DNA from: Paraburkholderia heleia NBRC 101817
Lineage (GTDB): Bacteria; Pseudomonadota; Gammaproteobacteria; Burkholderiales; Burkholderiaceae
Reading direction: 5' to 3'
Assembly (NCBI RefSeq): GCF_000739775.1
Contig: NZ_BBJH01000009.1
Coordinates: 124,001 to 188,000, forward strand
Length of the DNA: 64,000 nucleotides
Part shown: piece after piece, positions 45,098-55,274 of the stretch
How the letters are laid out: every line of letters starts with the position of its first letter
Position numbering within the stretch: position 1 is the stretch's first letter
The notes under the pieces: model-generated
What the model saw: the letters and a program-made list of their open reading frames with translations, nothing else
Database searches by the model: none
What the model was told of the DNA's origin: nothing
Program-made: the position numbers and the translations under genes

Positions 45098-47131
45098 ATG
45101 TTCGGAAAACTTACACTGGATGCCATTCCGTATCACGAGCCGATTATCGTCGGCACGATGATCGGCATGGCAGTCATCGGGGCACTCGTGCTCGGTGTCA
45201 TCACTTACTTCGGCAAGTGGAAATATCTGTGGACGGAGTGGCTGACGAGCGTCGACCACAAGCGTCTGGGCGTGATGTACATCGTGCTCGCCCTCATCAT
45301 GCTGCTGCGCGGCTTCGCCGACGCCATCATGATGCGTACCCAGCTCGCGCTCGCGTACAACGCGCCGGGCTACCTGCCGCCGCACCACTACGACCAGATC
45401 TTCACGGCGCACGGCGTGATCATGATCTTCTTCATGGCCATGGCCTTCATGGTCGGCCTGATGAACATCATCGTGCCGCTGCAGATCGGCGCACGCGACG
45501 TCGCGTTCCCGTTCCTGAACTCGCTGTCGTTCTGGATGACCGCAGTCGGCGCCATCCTGCTGATGATCTCGCTCGTCGTGGGTGAGTTCGCGCAGACCGG
45601 CTGGCTCGCGTATCCGCCGCTTTCGGAGCTTGCATACAGTCCAGGGGTAGGCGTCGATTACTACCTGTGGGCGCTGCAGATCTCCGGTGTCGGCACGCTG
45701 CTGACCGGCGTGAACTTCTTCGTCACCATCATCAAGATGCGCGCTCCCGGCATGACGATGATGAAGATGCCGGTGTTCACGTGGACGGTGCTGTGCACGA
45801 ACGTGCTGATCATGGCCGCGTTCCCGATCCTGACCGTGACGCTCGCGCTGCTCGGCCTCGACCGCTACATCGGCACGCACTTCTTCACGAATGACGGCGG
45901 CGGCAACGCCATGCTGTACCTGAACCTGATCTGGGCCTGGGGCCACCCCGAGGTGTACATCCTGATCCTGCCGGCGTTCGGTATTTTCTCGGAAGTCGTC
46001 GCGACCTACGCGAAGAAGCCGCTGTTCGGCTACAAGGCCATGGTCTACGCGACCTGCGCGATCATGGTGCTCTCGTTCCTCGTGTGGCTGCACCACTTCT
46101 TCACGATGGGTTCGGGCGCGAACGTCAACGCGTTCTTCGGCATCATGACGATGATCATCTCGATCCCGACGGGCGTGAAGATCTTCAACTGGCTGTTCAC
46201 GATCTACCGCGGCCGCCTCGAGTTCAACTCGTCGGTGCTCTGGACGATCGGCTTCATGGTCACCTTCACCATCGGCGGCATGACCGGCGTGATGATGGCG
46301 ATTCCGGGCGCGGACTTCGTGCTGCACAACTCGCTGTTCCTGATTGCTCACTTCCACAACGTGATCATCGGCGGCGTGCTGTTCGGCTACCTCGCCGGCT
46401 TCAACTACTGGTTCCCGAAGGCGTTCGGCTTCAAGCTCAACGAAAAGCTCGGCAAGCGCGCGTTCTGGTTCTGGCTCTCGGGCTTCTACGTCGCGTTCAC
46501 GCCGCTGTACGTGCTGGGCTTCATGGGCGCAACGCGCCGTCTGAACCACTACGACAATCCGGCATGGCATCCGTGGATGATCATCGCGTGGGTTGGCGCC
46601 GTGCTCGTGGCAATCGGTATCGCACACCAGCTGCTGCAGTTGTACGTGTCGATCCGCGACCGCAACCTGCCGGAAAACCGCGATCTGACGGGCGATCCGT
46701 GGGGTGGCCGTACGCTGGAGTGGTCGATCTCGTCGCCGCCGCCGTCGTACAACTTCGCGATCATTCCGCACGTGAGCGAGCTCGACGAGTTTGCGCACCT
46801 GAAGGAAACCGGCCGCGAAACCGTGGACGTCGCGAACACGAAGTACACCGACATCCACATGCCCTCGAACACGAGCGCGGGTCTGTTCATCGGTTTCTTC
46901 AGCCTGGTGCTCGGCTTCGCTGGCATCTGGCACATCTGGTGGCTCATGATCGTTGGTTTCGTCGGCATTGTCGGCACGGCCATCGCCTACAGCTTCCAGA
47001 AGAACGAAGGCTATTACATCCCGGCCGCCAAGGTCCGGGCAGACGAAGAAGCGCGTAGCCGCGCACTGGTCAAGGCGTTCGAAGACAAGCAACGCCGCGG
47101 CAAGGTTGAAGCAGCAATGGAGGCCAACTGA
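45098..47131 (+). CDS. cyoB: Cytochrome bo3 ubiquinol oxidase subunit I
   Basis: The 677-residue haem-copper oxidase has the CuB ligand and cross-linked Tyr in [15 protein letters not shown] (about residues 281-295), the HH pair in WLHHFFTMG and the haem ligand in [12 protein letters not shown]. The N-terminal [10 protein letters not shown] near residue 80 belongs to the quinone site. It pumps protons while reducing oxygen to water. Its stop overlaps the cyoC start by one base. Confidence 0.95.
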   Translation: MFGKLTLDAIPYHEPIIVGTMIGMAVIGALVLGVITYFGKWKYLWTEWLTSVDHKRLGVMYIVLALIMLLRGFADAIMMRTQLALAYNAPGYLPPHHYDQIFTAHGVIMIFFMAMAFMVGLMNIIVPLQIGARDVAFPFLNSLSFWMTAVGAILLMISLVVGEFAQTGWLAYPPLSELAYSPGVGVDYYLWALQISGVGTLLTGVNFFVTIIKMRAPGMTMMKMPVFTWTVLCTNVLIMAAFPILTVTLALLGLDRYIGTHFFTNDGGGNAMLYLNLIWAWGHPEVYILILPAFGIFSEVVATYAKKPLFGYKAMVYATCAIMVLSFLVWLHHFFTMGSGANVNAFFGIMTMIISIPTGVKIFNWLFTIYRGRLEFNSSVLWTIGFMVTFTIGGMTGVMMAIPGADFVLHNSLFLIAHFHNVIIGGVLFGYLAGFNYWFPKAFGFKLNEKLGKRAFWFWLSGFYVAFTPLYVLGFMGATRRLNHYDNPAWHPWMIIAWVGAVLVAIGIAHQLLQLYVSIRDRNLPENRDLTGDPWGGRTLEWSISSPPPSYNFAIIPHVSELDEFAHLKETGRETVDVANTKYTDIHMPSNTSAGLFIGFFSLVLGFAGIWHIWWLMIVGFVGIVGTAIAYSFQKNEGYYIPAAKVRADEEARSRALVKAFEDKQRRGKVEAAMEAN

Positions 47132-47742
47132 TGTTGACGAAAACAAGTGCGGCCGCACTCGCGGAGCACGATCACCACGATCACCCGCCGTCACACTCGG
47201 TGTTCGGCTTCTGGCTGTACCTGATGACGGACTGTATTCTGTTCGGCTCGCTGTTCGCAGTGTTCGCCGTGATGCAGAACCAGTTCGCAGGCGGCCCGAC
47301 GGGCAAGGACCTGTTCGACATTCCGGGCGTGGCCATGGAAACGGCCGTGCTGCTGCTGTCGTCCATCACGTACGGTTTCGCGATGATTGCGGCGTACAAG
47401 AAGCGCACCGGCCAGGTTCTGCTGTGGCTGGCCATCACGTTCGTGCTGGGCGCGACCTTCCTGTACTTCGAACTGCATGAATTCGCGCATCTGATCGAAG
47501 AAGGCGCGGGCCCGAGCCGCAGCGCATTCCTCTCGTCGTTCTTCACGCTGGTCGCCACGCACGGTATCCACGTGACGATGGGCATGATCTGGATGATCGT
47601 CCTGATGGTTCAGGTCGCGAAGGCGCCGACGCTGGGCGAGCGCGAACTGCGCCGCCTGACGTGCCTGAGCCTCTTCTGGCACTTTCTGGACATCGTCTGG
47701 ATCTGCGTGTTCTCCTTTGTTTATCTTGCGAGCGTGATCTAA
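47131..47742 (+). CDS. cyoC: Cytochrome bo3 ubiquinol oxidase subunit III
   Basis: 203 residues, five helices, with the [20 protein letters not shown] start and [20 protein letters not shown] loop of CyoC. It stabilises subunit I. The start overlaps the cyoB stop and the stop abuts cyoD. Confidence 0.94.
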   Translation: MLTKTSAAALAEHDHHDHPPSHSVFGFWLYLMTDCILFGSLFAVFAVMQNQFAGGPTGKDLFDIPGVAMETAVLLLSSITYGFAMIAAYKKRTGQVLLWLAITFVLGATFLYFELHEFAHLIEEGAGPSRSAFLSSFFTLVATHGIHVTMGMIWMIVLMVQVAKAPTLGERELRRLTCLSLFWHFLDIVWICVFSFVYLASVI

Positions 47743-48072
47743 ATGAGTGCTCATTCCATCCATGAAGAAGAAAGCCATGGCAGCGTAGGCAGCTACCTGG
47801 CAGGTTTCGTCCTGGCGGTGGTGCTCACGGCCGCTTCGTTCTGGCTCGTGCTGCATGGCGGCTTCCCGCGCGAAACCGCACTGCTCGGCCTCGCCGTGCT
47901 GGCTGCGGTGCAGATCGTGGTTCACCTCGTGTTCTTCCTGCACATGAACACGTCGTCGGGCCAGCGCTGGAACGTGACGGCATTCGGCTTCACGGTGTTG
48001 ACGGTCCTGATCGTGGTCGTCGGCACGCTGTGGGTCATGCACAACGTCAGCATGAACATGATGTCGCGTTAA
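47743..48072 (+). CDS. cyoD: Cytochrome bo3 ubiquinol oxidase subunit IV
   Basis: 109 residues, three helices (GSVGSYLAGFVLAVVLTAAS, AVLAAVQIVVHLVFFLHMNT, TVLTVLIVVVGTLWVMHNVS), typical of CyoD. It ends the operon; the haem O synthase gene cyoE is not here. A strong terminator follows. Confidence 0.93.
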   Translation: MSAHSIHEEESHGSVGSYLAGFVLAVVLTAASFWLVLHGGFPRETALLGLAVLAAVQIVVHLVFFLHMNTSSGQRWNVTAFGFTVLTVLIVVVGTLWVMHNVSMNMMSR

Positions 48073-48126
48073 GCGCTCAGCGTTGCTGGACTTGCGCTTC
48101 GCTCGCTTCGGGTGAAGCGCAAAGGG

Positions 48127-48168
48127 AAACGCCGCCAGGCCTTCGGGCCGGCGGCGTTTTCTTTTTTT
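48127..48168 (+). terminator. Strong terminator after cyoABCD
   Basis: AAACGCCGCC pairs with GGCGGCGTTT, and the inner GGCC-TTCG-GGCC gives a UUCG tetraloop; TTTTCTTTTTTT follows. Confidence 0.95.
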
Positions 48169-48261
48169 GCGGCCCTATGCATTTCACGGCCACGCGCTCA
48201 TAGAGCGGCGGTTGATGTGACCGGTTGCGCTGCAATGCCACTACTCATCATGGGAGATTAC

Positions 48262-48276
48262 TAGACGACCGGTCTA
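48262..48276. promoter_or_regulatory. TetR operator upstream of the TetR gene
   Basis: TAGACGACCGGTCTA, a dyad with TAGAC/GTCTA half-sites, lies 24 bases before the TetR start. It is identical to 48964-48978, consistent with autoregulation. Confidence 0.72.
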
Positions 48277-48299
48277 ATCGCTCTGTAACATCCCACCTC

Positions 48300-48917
48300 A
48301 TGAATGCAGCGGCAGCCGTTGAAGTGCGGCAACATATCCTCGATACCGCCATGCCCATTCTGCTGGGCAAGGGCTTTTCCGCGGTCGGTCTCAATGAGAT
48401 CCTCGCGGCCGCGGGTGTGCCCAAAGGGTCGTTCTATCACTATTTCGGCTCGAAGGAAGCGTTCGGCGAAGCCTTGCTCACGTCGTATTTCGCTGCGTAT
48501 GCGGAGCGCCTCGACGACATGCTGCTGCGTGCGCCGGGCACCGCGGCCGAGAAGCTGATGCGCTACTGGGACGACTGGCGCCTGATCCAGTGCGCCGACG
48601 ACCCCGTAGGCAAGTGTCTCGCGGTGAAGCTGGGCGCGGAGGTGAGCGACCTTTCCGAGGCCATGCGCGAGGCGCTGCGTCTCGGTACCGACGCGACGAT
48701 CTCGCGCATTGCCGCGTGTCTCGAGGCAGGGCGCGCGGACGGCTCGCTCGCGGGCGTGAACGACGCCGCGACGATGGCGGTGACGCTCTACGAACTGTGG
48801 CTCGGCGCGACGCTGCTCGAAAAGATCCACCGCGACCGCAAGCCGCTCGACGCGGCCATGGCGACCACGCGAATTCTGCTAAACCTGCCTGCGGGCAATC
48901 CATTGCACGCGAAGTAG
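48300..48917 (+). CDS. TetR-family repressor (YxaF/NemR-like)
   Basis: The 205-residue protein starts MNAAAAVEVRQHILDTAMPI and has a clean helix-turn-helix (GLNEILAAAGVPKGSFYHYF). The C-terminal half contains DDWRLIQCADDPVGKCLAVK with two cysteines that might sense electrophiles, as NemR does. Identical operators lie on both sides, so it controls itself and the following PfpI-like, old yellow enzyme and ABM genes. A role in the response to reactive aldehydes or quinones fits those products but is inference. Confidence 0.85.
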   Translation: MNAAAAVEVRQHILDTAMPILLGKGFSAVGLNEILAAAGVPKGSFYHYFGSKEAFGEALLTSYFAAYAERLDDMLLRAPGTAAEKLMRYWDDWRLIQCADDPVGKCLAVKLGAEVSDLSEAMREALRLGTDATISRIAACLEAGRADGSLAGVNDAATMAVTLYELWLGATLLEKIHRDRKPLDAAMATTRILLNLPAGNPLHAK

Positions 48918-48963
48918 CGGCAGCGCGTGAACGGTGCGCGTGCCGCGCATTGCGCTGAAAAAC

Positions 48964-48978
48964 TAGACGACCGGTCTA
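48964..48978. promoter_or_regulatory. TetR operator before the PfpI/OYE genes
   Basis: A second exact TAGACGACCGGTCTA, 70 bases before the PfpI-like start. It would repress the enzyme genes downstream. Confidence 0.72.
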
Positions 48979-49048
48979 ATAGCGTATGAAGAGTCCGGTT
49001 TCCGAAGGGCGTGCGAGCGCCCGAACCCAACTCAAAAAAGGAACGCCG

Positions 49049-49732
49049 ATGAAGGTACTGATCGTTTTGACCTCGCACGAGGACCTCGGCAACACGGGCA
49101 AGAAGACGGGCTTCTGGCTCGAGGAATTCGCCGCGCCGTACTACGCGCTGCGCGATGCCGGCGCCGAGCTCACGCTCGCCTCGCCCAGGGGTGGCCAGCC
49201 GCCGCTCGATCCGAAGAGCAGCGATCCCGCCGCGCAGACCGATGCGACGCGGCGTTTCGCATCCGACACCGCGGCGCAAACGGCGCTTGCCAATACGCAA
49301 CGTCTCGCCGATATCGACGCGGGCGCGTTCGACGCCGTGTTCTACCCGGGCGGCCACGGCCCGCTCTGGGACCTGGCCGAAGATCCGGTTTCGATCGCCC
49401 TGATCGAAAAGACGATTGCCGCGGGCAAGCCTGTCGCTGCTGTCTGCCACGCGCCGGGTGTGCTGCGCCACGTGAAGGGGGCGGACGGCAAGCCGCTCGT
49501 GGCCGGCAAGTCGGTCACCGGTTTTTCGAACGACGAAGAAGCGGCCGTGCAGTTGACGGACGTCGTGCCGTTCCTCGTCGAAGACATGCTGAAGGCGGCC
49601 GGCGGCCAATACTCCAAGGCCGCCGACTGGCAAGCGCATGTCGCAACCGACGGCCTGCTCATCACGGGCCAGAACCCGGCTTCGTCGGAGCCGGTTGCCG
49701 AAGCCTTGCTCGCGGCGCTGCGCCGCGCTTGA
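49049..49732 (+). CDS. DJ-1/PfpI-family protein (type 1 glutamine amidotransferase-like)
   Basis: AAAAAAGGAACGCCG precedes the ATG. The 227 residues contain the nucleophile elbow AVCHAPGVL (Cys near residue 133) and the Glu-free FYPGGHGPLWDL oxyanion region of Hsp31/DJ-1-type proteins. These detoxify methylglyoxal or repair glycated proteins. Its place after a NemR-like repressor supports an electrophile-response role. Confidence 0.87.
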   Translation: MKVLIVLTSHEDLGNTGKKTGFWLEEFAAPYYALRDAGAELTLASPRGGQPPLDPKSSDPAAQTDATRRFASDTAAQTALANTQRLADIDAGAFDAVFYPGGHGPLWDLAEDPVSIALIEKTIAAGKPVAAVCHAPGVLRHVKGADGKPLVAGKSVTGFSNDEEAAVQLTDVVPFLVEDMLKAAGGQYSKAADWQAHVATDGLLITGQNPASSEPVAEALLAALRRA

Positions 49733-49913
49733 TGCTGCGCGAACGCGCCCGTTATCTGCGAACGCGTTTGCTTCCCTCTATTTTCTTTCGGCAGCGCTGC
49801 GAGCTGTCCTCGCCGTGCGTGTCCGGCTGCGCGCCGCCGCAAGGAAATCCCGTTTTTGCCAACCGGCGCAGATGCCGCGCGACGCGCGACCTGCGCCAAG
49901 AAAGGAGCTGTAG

Positions 49914-51011
49914 ATGTCAGCATTGTTCGAGCCGTTCAAGCTCAAGGGCGTGTCCCTGCGCAACCGCATCGCCGTGCCGCCGATGTGCCAGTACATGGCC
50001 GTCGATGGCGTGATCAACGACTGGCACCACGTCCACTACGCGCAGATCGCGCGCGGCGGCGCGGGCCTCGTGATCGTCGAGGCGACGGCGGTTTCGCCCG
50101 AAGGCCGCATCACGCCGGGTTGCACGGGCCTGTGGAACGACGCGCAGATGGAGGCGTTCAAGCCGACCGTCGCCGCAATCAAGGCGGCGGGCGCCGTGCC
50201 CGGCATCCAGATTGCACACGCGGGCCGCAAGGCGAGCGCGAATCGCCCGTGGGAAGGCGACGACCACATTGCCGAAGGCAATGCGCGCGGCTGGCAGACC
50301 ATCGCGCCCTCGGCAACGGCGTTCGGCGCGCATTTGCCGAAGGTGCCGAAGGCGATGACGCTCGACGACATCGCGCGCGTGCGCGAGGACTTCGTGGCCG
50401 CGGCGCAGCGCGCGCTCGCAGCCGGCTTCGAATGGCTCGAACTGCACTTTGCTCACGGCTATCTCGGCCAGAGCTTTTTCTCGACGCATTCGAATCACCG
50501 CGACGACGCCTACGGCGGCAGCCTCGAAAACCGCAGCCGTTTCCTGCTGGAGACGTTGGCTGCGGTGCGCAAGGTCTGGCCGGAGCATCTGCCGCTGACG
50601 GCGCGCTTTGGCGTGATCGAGTACGATGGCCGCGACGAGGAAACGCTCGCCGAGTCGATTGAACTGGCCAAGGGCTTCAAGCGCGAAGGCCTCGACATGC
50701 TGGGCGTGAGCGTCGGGTTCTCCACGCCCGCCGCACAGATTCCATGGGCGCCCGCGTTCCTCGCGCCGATCGCACAAAAGGTGCGTCGCGCAACCGGTCT
50801 GCCGGTGTCGTCGGCGTGGGGGATCGGCACGCCGGAACTGGCCGAGCGCTCGGTGGCGAAGGAGCAGCTCGACCTCGTGATGGTCGGGCGCGCGCATCTC
50901 GCCAATCCGCACTGGCCGTACTTCGCGGCCCAGCAGCTGGGCGTCGAACGCGCCGCCTGGACCTTGCCCGCGCCGTACGCGCACTGGCTCGAGCGCTACA
51001 AGGCCGGCTGA
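49914..51011 (+). CDS. NADH:flavin oxidoreductase, old yellow enzyme (YqjM class)
   Basis: The 365-residue FMN TIM-barrel carries the YqjM-class Cys in PPMCQYMA, the substrate-binding HAGRK, and LHFAHGYLGQSFFSTHSNHR with the DAYGGSLENR phosphate site. It reduces activated alkenes and quinones using NAD(P)H. It lies 181 bases after the PfpI-like gene, most likely in the same TetR-controlled unit. GGAGCTGTAG precedes the ATG. Confidence 0.92.
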   Translation: MSALFEPFKLKGVSLRNRIAVPPMCQYMAVDGVINDWHHVHYAQIARGGAGLVIVEATAVSPEGRITPGCTGLWNDAQMEAFKPTVAAIKAAGAVPGIQIAHAGRKASANRPWEGDDHIAEGNARGWQTIAPSATAFGAHLPKVPKAMTLDDIARVREDFVAAAQRALAAGFEWLELHFAHGYLGQSFFSTHSNHRDDAYGGSLENRSRFLLETLAAVRKVWPEHLPLTARFGVIEYDGRDEETLAESIELAKGFKREGLDMLGVSVGFSTPAAQIPWAPAFLAPIAQKVRRATGLPVSSAWGIGTPELAERSVAKEQLDLVMVGRAHLANPHWPYFAAQQLGVERAAWTLPAPYAHWLERYKAG

Positions 51012-51063
51012 AACTTGCCGAAGTTTGCCGATCCGCAAAACCGTTGATGATGAGGAAATTCCG

Positions 51064-51363
51064 ATGACTGTCTATCTAATCGCGAGCATTACACCCAAGC
51101 CCGAGCATGTCGCCGAAGTGGAGGCATTGACGCGCGACATGGTCACGCAGACGCGCAAGGAACCGGGCAATCTGCGCTACGACCTGCTGCGCCGCGCGGA
51201 CGGCGCGCCAGGTTTTTACCTCTACGAGGCTTACGTCGATGAAGCCGCGGTGCAGGCGCATCGCGACAGCGCCCACTATGCTGCTTACCGCGCGAAGATC
51301 GGTGCGTGGGTGGCACAGCCGCCCGAGGTACAGACATTGACGGGCGTGGACGTAGCGGACTGA
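51064..51363 (+). CDS. Antibiotic biosynthesis monooxygenase (ABM) domain protein
   Basis: The 99-residue ferredoxin-like fold protein (YLIASITPKPEHVAEVEALT, TQTRKEPGNLRYDLLRRADG, FYLYEAYVDEAAVQAHRDSA) is a quinol-monooxygenase-like ABM protein. It follows the OYE gene by 52 bases. A quinone-handling role is plausible beside OYE. Confidence 0.85.
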   Translation: MTVYLIASITPKPEHVAEVEALTRDMVTQTRKEPGNLRYDLLRRADGAPGFYLYEAYVDEAAVQAHRDSAHYAAYRAKIGAWVAQPPEVQTLTGVDVAD

Positions 51364-51450
51364 CGCCGCATTCGTTTTCGTGACTGGCACGCGCCGGACA
51401 TCGCCTTGCGGCGCGGTCCGGCGCGTTTTCCTTGAGCCGCCGCGCGCGGC

Positions 51451-52479
51451 TTACCCCGCCATATCGAGCACGACGCGGCCTTCGATCGCGCCGCGCTCCA
51501 TGCGTGCGAACACGTCGTTGATGTTCTCCAGCTTGTCGGTGGAGACGGTCGCCTTGACCTTGCCTTCCTGCGCGAACATCAGCGACTCTTCGAGGTCGAG
51601 ACGCGTGCCGACGATCGAGCCGCGCACCGTCACGCCGCCTAGCACCATGTCGAAGATCGGCAGCGGAAAGTCGCCGGGCGGCAGCCCGTTTAACGACACC
51701 GTGCCGCCCCGGCGCACCATGCCGAGCGCCTGCGAAAACGCAATCGGCGAGACCGCGGTAACGAGCACGCCGTGCGCGCCGCCAATTTCCTTCTTCAGAT
51801 ACGCAGCGGGATCGGTGTTTTTCGCGTTGACCGTCACGGTCGCGCCAAGGCGTTTCGCCAGTTCGAGTTTCGTATCGTCGACATCGACGGCGGCGACGTT
51901 GAGTCCCATGGCGCGCGCGTATTGCACGGCCATGTGGCCGAGGCCGCCCACGCCGGAAATCACGACCCAGTTGCCAGGGCGCGTGTCGGTGACTTTCAGG
52001 CCCTTGTAGACCGTCACGCCGGCGCACAGCACGGGCGCGATTTCGATGAAATCGATATTTTTCGGCAGCAGGCCCACGTAATTCGCGTCGGCCTTTGCAT
52101 ATTGGGCGAAGCCGCCGTTGACCGAATAGCCGGTGTTCTGCTGCTGCTCGCAAAGCGTTTCCCAACCGCCGAGGCAATGTTCGCAATGGCCGCATGCCGA
52201 GTAGAGCCACGGAATGCCCACGCGATCGCCTTCCTTCACGTGCGTGACGCCCGCGCCCACACCCACGACATAACCCACGCCCTCGTGACCGGGAATGAAC
52301 GGCGGCTGCGGCTTCACGGGCCAGTCACCGTGCGCGGCGTGCAGGTCCGTGTGGCACACGCCGCACGCTTCGATTTTCACGAGTAGCTCGCCGGGTCCCG
52401 GCGTGGGGACGGCCACTTCCTCCAGCACGAGGGGTTTGCCAAATGCGCGGACTACCGCGGCTTGCATCGTCTTGCTCAT
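51451..52479 (-). CDS. adhP: Zinc-dependent alcohol dehydrogenase
   Basis: The ATG at 52479 gives 342 residues. The catalytic zinc ligands are in [15 protein letters not shown] and GHEGVGYVV, the structural zinc is held by the four cysteines in [20 protein letters not shown], and [15 protein letters not shown] binds NAD. It oxidises ethanol and other primary alcohols. It converges with the ABM gene and stands alone. Confidence 0.9.
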   Translation of the reverse strand: MSKTMQAAVVRAFGKPLVLEEVAVPTPGPGELLVKIEACGVCHTDLHAAHGDWPVKPQPPFIPGHEGVGYVVGVGAGVTHVKEGDRVGIPWLYSACGHCEHCLGGWETLCEQQQNTGYSVNGGFAQYAKADANYVGLLPKNIDFIEIAPVLCAGVTVYKGLKVTDTRPGNWVVISGVGGLGHMAVQYARAMGLNVAAVDVDDTKLELAKRLGATVTVNAKNTDPAAYLKKEIGGAHGVLVTAVSPIAFSQALGMVRRGGTVSLNGLPPGDFPLPIFDMVLGGVTVRGSIVGTRLDLEESLMFAQEGKVKATVSTDKLENINDVFARMERGAIEGRVVLDMAG

Positions 52480-52707
52480 CGTCGGGCTCCTGTTGAGGCT
52501 GCGTGGCGGCGCGCGGCCGGATGCGTTGCGCATCGCGGTGTCGCCGCACGTCCGCCTGCCTTTCGAGTTTGAAGGAAAGGATTTTCGCGTGCGATGAACT
52601 TGCTCAATAGTTGGTAATAAAGCGGGGTGAGAAGTTTTCGAAAGAAACAGCCGTTAATATTGAATAAGGTTTGGTAACGACTCCGTTGCACGAATTCAGT
52701 GAGCCCG

Positions 52708-55062
52708 ATGCAGAACGACTCCCTTTACGAGCGCGCCAGCGAGAGCCATTTCGCCGGTGACCTGCCGCGCGCGCGTCAGCTGTACAGGCAATTGCTCGAA
52801 ACCGATGCAACGCACGCGGGTGCGATGTTTCGGCTCGGCGTGATCGGTTTGCAGGAAGGCGCGCCGGGTGATGCGATCGGCTGGCTGCAGCGCGCGCTCG
52901 CCGTCGAGCCCGGTCAGCGGCGCTACCGCGAAGCGTTGGGACAGGCCTACGCCATGGCCGCACGCCATGCCGAAGCGGCGGAGATCTATCGCGGTCTGCT
53001 GACGCAGGACGCGTCGTCCGCCGATCTCTGGTGCGGGTTCGGCTCGGCGCTGCAGGCGCAGGGTGCGCTGGCGCAAGCGGCGCAGGCGTGGCGGGCGGCG
53101 CTGGAGCGCGATGCGAACCGGGCCGACGCCTGCAACAACCTCGGCAATTGCCTGCGTCTGCTGGGCGATTCCGGCGAGGCGCAGGCCGCATATCGCCGCG
53201 CGCTCGCGTTGCAACCGGGCGATGCCAGCGCATTGACGAACCTTGGCACGCTGCTGCAGGAAGCGGGGCGGGACGAGGAGGCGCTCGAAAGCTTGCGCGC
53301 CGCCTTGGCGGCCGCACCGGACACGCCAGTCGCGATGATCAATCTCGGCGTGCTGCTGACGCGCCTCGAGCGCCTCGACGAGGCATTGCCCTTGCTCGAA
53401 CGCGCGGTGGCAATCGAACCACATATGGCGCATGCGGCCTACAACTATGGCGTGGCGCTGCAGGCGCGCGGCCGTCTGCGCGACGCCGAAGCGCAATATC
53501 GCCGCGCGCTCGTGCTCGACCCGGTGCATGCGGAAGCGGCCAACAACCTGGGGAATGTCTGCCGCGATCTGGGCGATTACCCGGCTGCACGCGAAGCGTA
53601 CAAGGCGGCCCTGCGCGCCCGGCCCGATTTCGTCGATGCGTTCAACAACGCCGCCAACCTGATGCGCACGCTCGGCAGCCTGGACGAGGCGCAAGCGTTG
53701 TTGCGCCAGGCCCTCGGCCTGGATCCATCGCGCTCGGCCACGCTCAACAATCTCGGCAACGTGCTCAAGGATTGCGGGGACCTGGACGAAGGCATCGAGT
53801 GCTTTCGCCGGGCCGTGGCGAGCGACCCCGGCAACCTCATCGCGCACAGTAATCTCCTGTACGCGTTGTCGTTCCAGGCCGAAGATCCGCAGGTGATTCT
53901 CGACGAGGCGAGACGCTGGTCCGCGCAGCACGAAGCGCCGCTCGCCGTGCAACGGATGCAGGTGCCTGTCGAAGCCGCGACCGGACGGCGCTTGCGCATC
54001 GGTTACGTATCGGGCGATTTTCGTGAGCATTGCCAGGCATTGTTCATGACGCCGCTGTTCGCCCGCCACGACCGCACGCGCTTCGAGATCCACGCGTATT
54101 CGAGCGTGGTCAGGCCCGATGCGACGACCGCACGTCTCGCCGCGCACGTCGACAAGTGGCATGACGTGCGCACGTTGAGCGACGCGGCGCTGGCGGAGCA
54201 GATCCGTGCGGACGGCATCGATATCCTCGTCGATCTCACGATGCACATGGCCGACGGCCGGCCTCTCCTCTTCGCACGCAAGCCGGCGCCGGTGCAGGTC
54301 GCCTGGCTCGCCTATCCCGGCACGACCGGAATCGGCGCGGTGGACTGGCGGCTCACCGATCCCTGGCTCGATCCGCCGGTGCACGACGGCGACTACAGCG
54401 AAAAGTCGTGGCGCTTGCCGCACACGTTCTGGTGTTATGACCCGCTTGCTTTGGAGCCCGAAGTGAATGCGCTGCCGGCATCGAGTGCGGGACACGTCAC
54501 GTTCGGCAGCCTGAACAACCCGTGCAAGCTCACCGATACGACGCTGAACCTGTGGGCCCGCGTATTCGCCCGCCTGCCTGCCGCGCGCCTCGTGCTCATG
54601 GCGGCCGAGGGCGAAGCGAGGCGCCGTCTCACACAGCGGCTCGCACAGGCCGGCATCGACCCGGCGCGCGTGCGCTGCCTGCCGTTCAGGCCGCGCGCCG
54701 ATTATCTGCGCAGCTATCAGGAGATCGACCTTGGGCTCGATACCTTGCCGTATAACGGCCATACCACGTCGCTCGACGCGCTGTGGATGGGCGTGCCCGT
54801 CGTCACGCGGATCGGGCCGACGGTGGCGGGGCGCGCGGGCTTGAGCCAGCTGGCGAACCTCGGCCTCGCCGAACTGGCCGCCGATTCCGACGACGCGTTC
54901 GTAGAGACGGCGGTGAGTCTCGCGGATGACCTGCCGCGCCTCGCGAATCTGCGCGCGACGCTGCGTGAACGCATGGTGCACTCGCCGCTCATGGACGGCG
55001 AACGCTTCGCGCGTGGCGTCGAGGCGGCGTACGAAGGCATGTGGCGCGACGCGGCGCAATAG
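52708..55062 (+). CDS. TPR protein with O-GlcNAc transferase-like (SPINDLY-type) domain
   Basis: I use the ATG at 52708 (MQNDSLYERASESHFAGDLP); GTG at 52699 is also in frame. Residues 1-400 hold about eleven tetratricopeptide repeats (for example ADACNNLGNCLRLLGDSGEA). Residues 430-780 form a GT41-like glycosyltransferase: LRIGYVSGDFREHCQALFMT, APVQVAWLAYPGTTGIGAVD, and YNGHTTSLDALWMGVPVVTR. Such enzymes transfer sugars to proteins, in bacteria often to adhesins or flagellin. No target gene is adjacent. Confidence 0.87.
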   Translation: MQNDSLYERASESHFAGDLPRARQLYRQLLETDATHAGAMFRLGVIGLQEGAPGDAIGWLQRALAVEPGQRRYREALGQAYAMAARHAEAAEIYRGLLTQDASSADLWCGFGSALQAQGALAQAAQAWRAALERDANRADACNNLGNCLRLLGDSGEAQAAYRRALALQPGDASALTNLGTLLQEAGRDEEALESLRAALAAAPDTPVAMINLGVLLTRLERLDEALPLLERAVAIEPHMAHAAYNYGVALQARGRLRDAEAQYRRALVLDPVHAEAANNLGNVCRDLGDYPAAREAYKAALRARPDFVDAFNNAANLMRTLGSLDEAQALLRQALGLDPSRSATLNNLGNVLKDCGDLDEGIECFRRAVASDPGNLIAHSNLLYALSFQAEDPQVILDEARRWSAQHEAPLAVQRMQVPVEAATGRRLRIGYVSGDFREHCQALFMTPLFARHDRTRFEIHAYSSVVRPDATTARLAAHVDKWHDVRTLSDAALAEQIRADGIDILVDLTMHMADGRPLLFARKPAPVQVAWLAYPGTTGIGAVDWRLTDPWLDPPVHDGDYSEKSWRLPHTFWCYDPLALEPEVNALPASSAGHVTFGSLNNPCKLTDTTLNLWARVFARLPAARLVLMAAEGEARRRLTQRLAQAGIDPARVRCLPFRPRADYLRSYQEIDLGLDTLPYNGHTTSLDALWMGVPVVTRIGPTVAGRAGLSQLANLGLAELAADSDDAFVETAVSLADDLPRLANLRATLRERMVHSPLMDGERFARGVEAAYEGMWRDAAQ

Positions 55063-55127
55063 GCGATCCGGCGCGCAAATACGGGGCAACCGGCGGCGCA
55101 GACTCAGCCGAATGGCCATTCAGCGTG

Positions 55128-55143
55128 CTGTATAAATATACAG
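55128..55143. promoter_or_regulatory. LexA (SOS) box upstream of the tandem uvrA
   Basis: CTGT-ATAAATAT-ACAG is a perfect match to CTGT-N8-ACAG and fully symmetric in its arms. A TAGAAT -10-like box overlaps its right edge (55144-55149). It lies 131 bases before the start codon. Confidence 0.85.
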
Positions 55144-55274
55144 TAGAATCCTAGCCTGACAGCCAGGGCCGCGCGCCGATCTCCCGCGCGCGCCGCGCTG
55201 CAAGTTGCCGGGCCGCGCCGCGTATTTGCCCCATTTCGCGCGCCGTCCGGCCCCAAGCGTGTGATCCAGCCGGA

